From positions 1-5,611 of the forward strand of contig JABFSV010000332.1 of assembly GCA_013140405.1 (NCBI GenBank): a stretch of 5,611 bases of DNA, given 5' to 3'. Under the pieces are notes generated by a model. The model was not told the origin of the DNA. It searched no databases and was given only the letters and a program-made list of their open reading frames with translations. This DNA is from Methyloglobulus sp. Lineage in GTDB: Bacteria > Pseudomonadota > Gammaproteobacteria > Methylococcales > Methylomonadaceae. Numbering within the stretch: the first letter of the stretch is position 1; every line of letters starts with the position of its first letter. Of this stretch, positions 1-5,611 are shown in pieces. A program made the translations under genes and the position numbers.

Positions 1-199
1 TTTGATTAAGTTCGCGGTCTCTTTCTGCTTGCTCAAGCTGGGCTTTTTGGGCCAAACCTTTTGCTTCTTCCGTTGCCGCAACTTTATTGTGATGCTGTTG
101 TTTAGCTTGTTTATGTTTTTCCGCTTTGACCGCGCGTGCCTGGCCTGTGCTTACCAAGCCAGACTTTAGCAATTGTTCTTGCAGTGATAGTTTAGCCAT
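1..199 (-). CDS. DUF2058 (YaiL-like) protein, N-terminal part; gene runs off the left edge
   Basis: Translating the minus strand from the ATG at 199 gives 66 residues with no stop before the window ends. The protein opens MAKLSLQEQLLKSGLVS, which matches the conserved start of the DUF2058 family (E. coli YaiL and relatives, usually about 180 residues). After residue 20 it becomes very rich in Lys, Gln, Glu and Ala, typical of the charged, probably helical or coiled N-terminal arm of this family. No signal peptide or membrane segment is visible, so it is probably cytoplasmic. The family is sometimes labelled a nucleoprotein or polynucleotide-associated protein, but its biochemical role is not established and the visible part shows no catalytic motif. 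It starts five bases after the glmS stop, so it is probably co-transcribed with glmUS. The family call rests on the N-terminus only. Confidence 0.8.
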   Translation of the reverse strand, partial: MAKLSLQEQLLKSGLVSTGQARAVKAEKHKQAKQQHHNKVAATEEAKGLAQKAQLEQAERDRELNQ

Positions 200-213
200 A
201 ATTCCTATTCCAC
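200..213 (-). promoter_or_regulatory. Ribosome binding site of the DUF2058 gene, overlapping the glmS stop
   Basis: On the minus strand the sequence GTGGAATAGGAATT precedes the ATG at 199. The AGGA at 206-203 is only three bases from the start, while the upstream GGA at 211-209 is nine bases away, so either could pair with 16S rRNA. The glmS TAG stop (207-205) lies inside this site. Translation of this gene is therefore probably coupled to termination of glmS translation. Confidence 0.55.
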
Positions 214-2034
214 TGTAACTGATTTTGCGAGGTTTCTGGGTTGATCCACATCTGTGCCTTTAAGGACGGCGACGTGATAAGACAAAAGTTGTAACGGCAC
301 GGTGTAAACAATCGGCGATATTTCGTTATCCACTTGCGGAATTTTTATTATCTGGATATTGCTTTCAGCTACCGGAGACAAGGTTTCATCCATGAATACA
401 ATTAACTGACCACCACGCGCACTGACTTCCTGCATATTGGATTTTAGCTTTTCCAACAGGCTGTTGTTCGGCGCTACGGTGATAACGGGCATGTCGGCAT
501 CAATGAGAGCCAACGGCCCGTGCTTTAACTCACCCGCAGGATAGGCTTCCGCATGTATGTAGGAAATTTCCTTGAGCTTTAATGCACCTTCCATCGCTAT
601 AGGGTAGTGCGTACCCCTGCCGAGAAATAAGGCATGTTCTTTGTCCGCAAATTGTTCCGATAAGGCTTTGATTTGGTTGTCTAGCCGTAAGACTTTTTCG
701 ACTTTACCCGGTAAGGTAAATAGTTCCGAAGTCAGTTTCTTTTCCATGGCGTCACTTAACTGAAACCGCCGTCCGATGGCAATAACCAACAGCATCAGGG
801 TGACAAGTTGGGTCGTAAAGGCTTTTGTCGAAGCCACGCCTATTTCAGGGCCTGCACGGGTCATCAGCACAAGATCGGATTCCCTAACCAATGAGCTTTC
901 TGGCACATTACAAATAGTCAGTGAATATTTAGCGCCCAGTTTTTTGGCTTCATGTAAGGCTGCTAAAGTATCGGCGGTTTCACCGGACTGGGAAATTGTG
1001 ACCACCAAGGTATCCGCTGCCAATACTGGATTTCGGTAACGGAATTCGCTGGCAACTTCGATGCTGCAAGGCACTCGTGCCAGTTCTTCTAGCCAGTAAC
1101 GGGCGACCAATCCGGCATGGTAACTGGTGCCGCAAGCCAATATCAAGATGGCTTTGGTGCCATCAAAAATAGCTTTGGCATTATGCCCGAATGCGTTTTC
1201 CTGCAAACGGTCATTGATGAAACGGCCTTCCAAGGTTTGCGAGATGGCGAAGGGCTGCTCATAGATTTCTTTCAGCATGTAGTGCCGGTATTCGCCCTTT
1301 TCAGCGGCTTCTGCAGTCATTTGGCTTTCTTTGATAGGCCGATTGACAATCTTGTCATCCTTGTCGTAAATGATTGCTTCATTGGTGTGGAGGACAGCCA
1401 TATCGCCGTCTTCAAGGAAAATAAACCGTTGTGTGACAGGCAATAATGCCGCTACATCTGACGCAATGAAGTGTTCACCAATACCAACACCAATAACCAA
1501 TGGGCTGCCTTGTCTACAGGCTATCAAGGTATCAGGTTGGTCTGTACACATGATACCTAAGGCGAAAGCGCCTTGGAGTTTTGCGGTCGCTTGTTTGACG
1601 GCCGTGACAAAATCTCCCGTTGATTCCAGCGCATCAAAGATTTGATGGACGATAACTTCCGTATCAGTTTGCGAGGTAAATTTATAGCCATCCAGTATTT
1701 GTTGGCTTCTGAGCTGTTCGTGGTTTTCAATAATGCCGTTATGCACTACTGTCACCCTGTTTCGGCAGGTATGCGGGTGCGCGTTTGCCGTGCTGGGTAC
1801 GCCATGCGTCGCCCACCGGGTATGGGCAATACCGATAGTGCCAGATATGGGGTCGACTTTGAGAAGATCTTCCAGGCCTTTGACCTTACCTAATTCCCGT
1901 TTTCGGTAAATCTCGTTATTGTGAATGACTGCCAAGCCTGCTGAATCGTAACCTCGGTATTCAAGACGCTTTAATCCCTCCAACAAAATAGGGACGACAT
2001 TTCTTTGCGCTATGCCACCGACGATACCACACAT
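205..2034 (-). CDS. glmS: Glutamine--fructose-6-phosphate aminotransferase (isomerizing), GlmS
   Basis: GlmS makes glucosamine-6-phosphate and glutamate from fructose-6-phosphate and glutamine, the committed step to UDP-GlcNAc, in the cytoplasm. The 609 residues equal the E. coli length. The N-terminal glutaminase (Ntn) domain, about 1-240, begins MCGIVGG, so Cys2 becomes the catalytic N-terminal Cys once Met is removed. HTRWATHG (71-78, Arg74), HNG (98-100, Asn99) and Asp124 complete the glutamine site. Two SIS sugar-isomerase domains follow: CGTS at 301-304 and SQSGET at 348-353 bind the sugar phosphate, and Glu489 and His505 (in ELKHGP) are the isomerisation residues. The C-terminal tail ends PRNLAKSVTVE and carries Lys604, equivalent to the Lys that forms the imine with substrate. 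All key residues are present and the frame is open throughout. The start is fixed by the obligatory MCGI and lies one base after the glmU stop. Confidence 0.98.
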   Translation of the reverse strand: MCGIVGGIAQRNVVPILLEGLKRLEYRGYDSAGLAVIHNNEIYRKRELGKVKGLEDLLKVDPISGTIGIAHTRWATHGVPSTANAHPHTCRNRVTVVHNGIIENHEQLRSQQILDGYKFTSQTDTEVIVHQIFDALESTGDFVTAVKQATAKLQGAFALGIMCTDQPDTLIACRQGSPLVIGVGIGEHFIASDVAALLPVTQRFIFLEDGDMAVLHTNEAIIYDKDDKIVNRPIKESQMTAEAAEKGEYRHYMLKEIYEQPFAISQTLEGRFINDRLQENAFGHNAKAIFDGTKAILILACGTSYHAGLVARYWLEELARVPCSIEVASEFRYRNPVLAADTLVVTISQSGETADTLAALHEAKKLGAKYSLTICNVPESSLVRESDLVLMTRAGPEIGVASTKAFTTQLVTLMLLVIAIGRRFQLSDAMEKKLTSELFTLPGKVEKVLRLDNQIKALSEQFADKEHALFLGRGTHYPIAMEGALKLKEISYIHAEAYPAGELKHGPLALIDADMPVITVAPNNSLLEKLKSNMQEVSARGGQLIVFMDETLSPVAESNIQIIKIPQVDNEISPIVYTVPLQLLSYHVAVLKGTDVDQPRNLAKSVTVE

Positions 2035-2047
2035 ATCATTTTTCCTT
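2035..2047 (-). promoter_or_regulatory. Ribosome binding site of glmS, inside the end of glmU
   Basis: The minus strand reads AAGGAAAAATGAT before the glmS ATG. The AGGA core (2046-2043) is eight bases from the start and lies within the last codons of glmU (Lys-Lys-Glu-Lys), with the glmU TGA in the spacer. A ribosome finishing glmU would end next to this site, which suggests translational coupling of the two enzymes. Confidence 0.65.
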
Positions 2048-3406
2048 TTTTACGGGTCGTTGCCATCCTGAAACCGAGACTTGTTTGACTCGACTTAAGG
2101 TTAATTGATTTTCAGGGCTGTCTTTAGTGATTGTTGAACCTGCACCGATAGTGGCATTTTTACCAACTGTAACTGGGGCGACCAATTGCGTAGCCGAGCC
2201 AATAAACGCACCATCTTCAATGATCGTCCTGAATTTATTCACTCCATCGTAATTGCAGGTAATCGTTCCAGCACCTATATTGACATTGCTGCCTACTGTT
2301 GAGTCGCCGATATAGCTTAAATGGTTGATTTTGCTTTTTTCTGCCACGTCTGACTTTTTTATTTCCACAAAGTTGCCGATGTGGACGTTATTCGCCAAAA
2401 CTGTTTCTGGCCGTAATCTGGCAAATGGGCCAATCCGGCTGCCGGCGCCAATAATTGCATCTTCAATAATGCAGTTATCAAGAATTTCTACATTGTTACC
2501 GATAATGGAATTTTTGATGCGGGTGTTCGCACCTATGATGACGTTGCTCCCTATAGTATTCTTTCCTTCCAGGATAACATTGATGTCTATTTCAATATCC
2601 TGCCCTAATGATTCAATGTTGCCTCTTATGTCAAATCGAACGGGATCACGTAGGGTAACGCCTTGTGCCATCAACTTATGAGCTTGTTCCAGTTGATAGA
2701 CTCGTTCCAAATGGCTAAGTTGCATCCGGTTATTGACACCCATAACTTCATCTTCGGTGCTTGGCTGATTGGTTATTACCTTAATTTTTTCGCCAACGGC
2801 CATTTCGATGATGTCAGTCAAGTAATATTCGCCTTGGGCATTGTTATTTTTGAGTTGACCTAGCCATGATTTTAATTTGCCGCCTTTAACCGCCATGATG
2901 CCAGTATTCACTTCTTTGATTAGTTTTTCATCGGGTGAAGCGTCTTTTTCTTCGACAATTTTCTGCACACGACCAGATGAATCCCTGATAATCCTGCCGT
3001 AACCTTTAGGGTCGGTAAGATTAACCGTAAGCAAACCTAGCGATTTGTCACCCACGTTTGCCAATAACGCTTGCACGGTGGTCAATTGCAGCAATGGAAC
3101 ATCACCATACAGTATCAGTACAGTGTCCGCATCGCCAATTTGGTCGGTGACTTGTTGCACAGCATGGCCTGTGCCGAGTTGTTGTTTTTGTTCAATCCAA
3201 CTGGCTTGCAAATGTTTTAGGTTTTCTTTGACAAGTTCTGCGCCATGTCCGTAAACAATCTTGATTTGGTTATCAGCCAATTGTTTGCTCATGTCATAGA
3301 CATGCTCTAACAAAGACCGATTGGCAATCTTATGCAAAATTTTGGGAATTTCAGAACACATACGAGTGCCTTTACCCGCAGCCAGAATGATGGTGGTAAT
3401 CGTCAT
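2036..3406 (-). CDS. glmU: Bifunctional GlmU: GlcN-1-P N-acetyltransferase / GlcNAc-1-P uridyltransferase
   Basis: GlmU carries out the last two steps to UDP-GlcNAc: acetyl-CoA-dependent acetylation of GlcN-1-P, then transfer of UMP from UTP. The 456 residues match the E. coli length. The N-terminal Rossmann-like uridyltransferase domain (about 1-225) has the nucleotide loop LAAGKGTRM (8-16, with Arg15), Lys22, QQLGTGHA (75-82), YGDVP (100-104, metal-binding Asp102), Asn167 in EVNTG and the second metal ligand in GVNN (223-226). From about 250 the hexapeptide-repeat left-handed beta-helix follows, with repeated I-[IG]-G-type rungs. Its acetyltransferase residues are Arg332 (FARLRP), Lys350, the catalytic His362, Tyr365, Asn376, NYDG (385-388), Ser404 and Arg439. 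The C-terminal tail GWQRPVKK is typical. The enzyme is expected to be a cytoplasmic trimer. The start is supported by the MTITTIILAAGKG opening and an AGGGGG site just upstream. No residue checked is missing. Confidence 0.98.
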   Translation of the reverse strand: MTITTIILAAGKGTRMCSEIPKILHKIANRSLLEHVYDMSKQLADNQIKIVYGHGAELVKENLKHLQASWIEQKQQLGTGHAVQQVTDQIGDADTVLILYGDVPLLQLTTVQALLANVGDKSLGLLTVNLTDPKGYGRIIRDSSGRVQKIVEEKDASPDEKLIKEVNTGIMAVKGGKLKSWLGQLKNNNAQGEYYLTDIIEMAVGEKIKVITNQPSTEDEVMGVNNRMQLSHLERVYQLEQAHKLMAQGVTLRDPVRFDIRGNIESLGQDIEIDINVILEGKNTIGSNVIIGANTRIKNSIIGNNVEILDNCIIEDAIIGAGSRIGPFARLRPETVLANNVHIGNFVEIKKSDVAEKSKINHLSYIGDSTVGSNVNIGAGTITCNYDGVNKFRTIIEDGAFIGSATQLVAPVTVGKNATIGAGSTITKDSPENQLTLSRVKQVSVSGWQRPVKKEK

Positions 3407-3416
3407 TTATCCCCCT
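3407..3416 (-). promoter_or_regulatory. Ribosome binding site of glmU, immediately after the terminator T-tract
   Basis: The minus strand reads AGGGGGATAA directly before the glmU ATG (3406-3404), a G-rich Shine-Dalgarno with about four to six bases of spacing. It lies only four bases beyond the terminator T-run (TTTTTT, then GTTT). I see no nearby C-rich stretch on the minus strand that would mask it. Confidence 0.65.
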
Positions 3417-3420
3417 AAAC

Positions 3421-3455
3421 AAAAAAGCCTGATAACGGTTTACACATTATCAGGC
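3421..3455 (-). terminator. Rho-independent terminator of the atp operon
   Basis: On the minus strand GCCTGATAA (3455-3447) and TTATCAGGC (3435-3427) form a perfect 9-bp stem around an 11-base loop, followed at once by TTTTTT (3426-3421) and then GTTT. The stem base is GC-rich and is followed by the T-run, the standard intrinsic terminator form. It lies 45 bases after the atpC stop. On the plus strand the stem is followed by CTGTACTTTG rather than a T-tract, so it should act in the minus direction only, ending ATP synthase transcription ahead of glmU. Confidence 0.88.
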
Positions 3456-3470
3456 CTGTACTTTGTGAAT

Positions 3471-3499
3471 ATATTAAAACGCTAGTGAAGTACTTTATA
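3471..3499 (-). promoter_or_regulatory. Weak candidate promoter for glmU between atpC and the terminator
   Basis: The minus strand has TATAAA (3499-3494), 17 bases, then TAATAT (3476-3471). This matches the sigma-70 consensus at about three of six and four of six positions. An overlapping TATATT (3473-3468) is a better -10 but has no good -35. The stretch is AT-rich, so chance matches are likely. Transcripts starting here would have to pass through the terminator to reach glmU. A real glmU promoter could equally lie inside atpC. Confidence 0.18.
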
Positions 3500-3500
3500 T

Positions 3501-3923
3501 TTAGCCACCGCGCTTTCTAAGCCGATCCAAGGTTCTTAGTTGCATAATCGCTTCTGCCAATTTCGCTTGTGCGGTTACGTAATCTATTTTACCGGACTTG
3601 TCTGCTAAGGCTTCTTCCGCCCTCACTTTCGCTTCGATGGCGGCGGCTTCATCTATGTCTTTCGCCCTAATCGCAGTATCCGCCAACACAGTAACCAAAT
3701 GTGGCTGGACTTCCAGCATTCCACCGGAAACGTAGAAAGGGTAGCTTTCTGTTTCGCTGACTTTAACGCGCACTTCGCCAGGTTTTAATCGAGTAATAAA
3801 TGGTGCGTGACGAGGCGAAATACCGACTTCGCCCAGTTCAGCAGGTGCAAATACCATTTCCGCTAAGCCAGAAAAGATTTCCTTTTCTGCACTAACGATG
3901 TCTACATGTACGGTCATGACCAT
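3501..3923 (-). CDS. atpC: F1Fo ATP synthase epsilon subunit, AtpC
   Basis: The epsilon subunit is part of the F1 central stalk. It binds gamma and the c-ring, and its C-terminal helices can inhibit ATP hydrolysis. At 140 residues it is close to E. coli (139). The N-terminal beta-sandwich (about 1-88) shows VDIVSAEKEIFSG (8-19), GEVGISPRHAP (31-41), SGGMLEVQP (66-74) and VTVLADTAIR (77-86). The C-terminal helical hairpin (about 89-138) has the usual Ala- and Glu-rich first helix and an AIMQLRTLDRLRKR end. The ATG at 3923 is preferred because MVMT lines up with the MAMT start of E. coli; an in-frame ATG at 3917 is the alternative. The Shine-Dalgarno is weak (AGAGA, about five bases upstream), and the gene starts 23 bases after atpD, so it is probably translated from the shared operon message. 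It is the last gene before the terminator. Confidence 0.97.
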   Translation of the reverse strand: MVMTVHVDIVSAEKEIFSGLAEMVFAPAELGEVGISPRHAPFITRLKPGEVRVKVSETESYPFYVSGGMLEVQPHLVTVLADTAIRAKDIDEAAAIEAKVRAEEALADKSGKIDYVTAQAKLAEAIMQLRTLDRLRKRGG

Positions 3924-3946
3924 AATTTTCTCTGCGGTGCGTCAGC

Positions 3947-5340
<1,394 letters not shown>

Positions 5341-5367
5341 AAATAATAATTCGCTTAGCTTAATGCT

Positions 5368-5611
5368 CTAAACCGCTGCCGCACCGGCAACGATTTCTGA
5401 AATTTCTTGCGTGATCGCAGCTTGCCGCGCCTTGTTATAAATCAATTGCAATTCTTTGATAAGATTTCCAGCATTATCGGATGCACTCTTCATCGCCACC
5501 ATTCGTGCCGCTTGCTCACAGGCATTATTTTCTACTAAGCCTTGGTAGACGATGGATTCTATATATCTGGTAAGCAAATGGTCGAGAACTTCCTTGGCAT
5601 CTGGCTCATAG
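5368..5611 (-). CDS. atpG: F1Fo ATP synthase gamma subunit, C-terminal 80 residues; gene runs off the right edge
   Basis: Gamma is the rotating central shaft of F1. Only its 3' end is here: reading from the window edge gives [16 protein letters not shown] and then an open frame to the TAG at 5370-5368. The segment carries the highly conserved C-terminal gamma helix, with [16 protein letters not shown] and then [20 protein letters not shown], ending IVAGAAAV; E. coli AtpG ends almost identically. This helix fills the central cavity of the alpha/beta hexamer. A TTG codon at 5577 is an internal Leu, not a start, because conserved gamma sequence continues upstream of it. About 200 N-terminal residues would lie outside the window, judged from the usual family length. 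atpD follows after 41 bases in the standard atp order. Confidence 0.96.
   Translation of the reverse strand, partial: YEPDAKEVLDHLLTRYIESIVYQGLVENNACEQAARMVAMKSASDNAGNLIKELQLIYNKARQAAITQEISEIVAGAAAV

Noticed and set aside
776..1893. Several plus-strand open frames of 83-109 codons antisense to glmS
   Set aside because: They lie opposite a fully conserved glmS frame, overlap one another, and their translations show no recognisable domain. They are shadows of the real gene.
2030..2100. A glmS ribozyme or riboswitch ahead of glmS
   Set aside because: The base just upstream of glmS is followed at once by glmU coding sequence. There is no space for the ribozyme, which is also typical of Gram-positive bacteria.
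2325..3254. Plus-strand open frames antisense to glmU
   Set aside because: They are low-complexity or Cys/Ser-rich translations with no family resemblance, opposite a complete and conserved glmU.
3427..3455. A bidirectional terminator or a mobile-element end at the inverted repeat
   Set aside because: The T-tract is present only on the minus-strand side. There is no transposase, target-site duplication or second repeat copy in the window, so an operon terminator explains it fully.
5368..5577. A short 69-codon gene starting at TTG 5577
   Set aside because: The frame continues upstream to the window edge with conserved gamma-subunit residues ([11 protein letters not shown]), so this is the tail of atpG, not a separate gene.

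Overview
The window is an ordinary gammaproteobacterial housekeeping region, with every gene on the minus strand. In transcription order it holds the end of atpG (gamma), complete atpD (beta) and atpC (epsilon) of the F1Fo ATP synthase, a strong intrinsic terminator, complete glmU and glmS, and the first 66 codons of a DUF2058 (YaiL-like) protein. The order atpG-atpD-atpC-glmU-glmS is the familiar gammaproteobacterial arrangement. The proteins read as close relatives of the E. coli ones in length and in every motif checked. Base composition looks moderate, in the mid-40s % GC by eye. The lineage cannot be fixed from this alone. A gammaproteobacterium outside the enterics, possibly a methanotroph-like (Methylococcales) group, is a guess.

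Layout, right to left: the atpG 3' end (5611-5368), a 41-base spacer carrying a good ribosome binding site, atpD (5326-3947), a 23-base spacer, atpC (3923-3501), then a 94-base spacer (3500-3407) with a perfect 9-bp terminator stem and T-tract. glmU (3406-2036) starts 20 bases after the stem. glmS (2034-205) begins after a single base, and the DUF2058 gene (199 to beyond 1) after five bases. Genes fill almost all of the window and there is no gene-free stretch over 300 bases.

The first block makes the F1 catalytic head of the ATP synthase. The second makes UDP-GlcNAc: GlmS forms glucosamine-6-phosphate, and GlmU acetylates glucosamine-1-phosphate and joins it to UMP. UDP-GlcNAc feeds peptidoglycan and lipopolysaccharide. 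The intermediate GlmM step (GlcN-6-P to GlcN-1-P) is not encoded here.

I found no mobile element, CRISPR array, RNA gene, frameshift or convincing novel system. The points worth a second look are regulatory: a terminator almost abutting the glmU ribosome binding site, and a glmU-glmS-DUF2058 packing so tight that no glmS leader exists between the genes.
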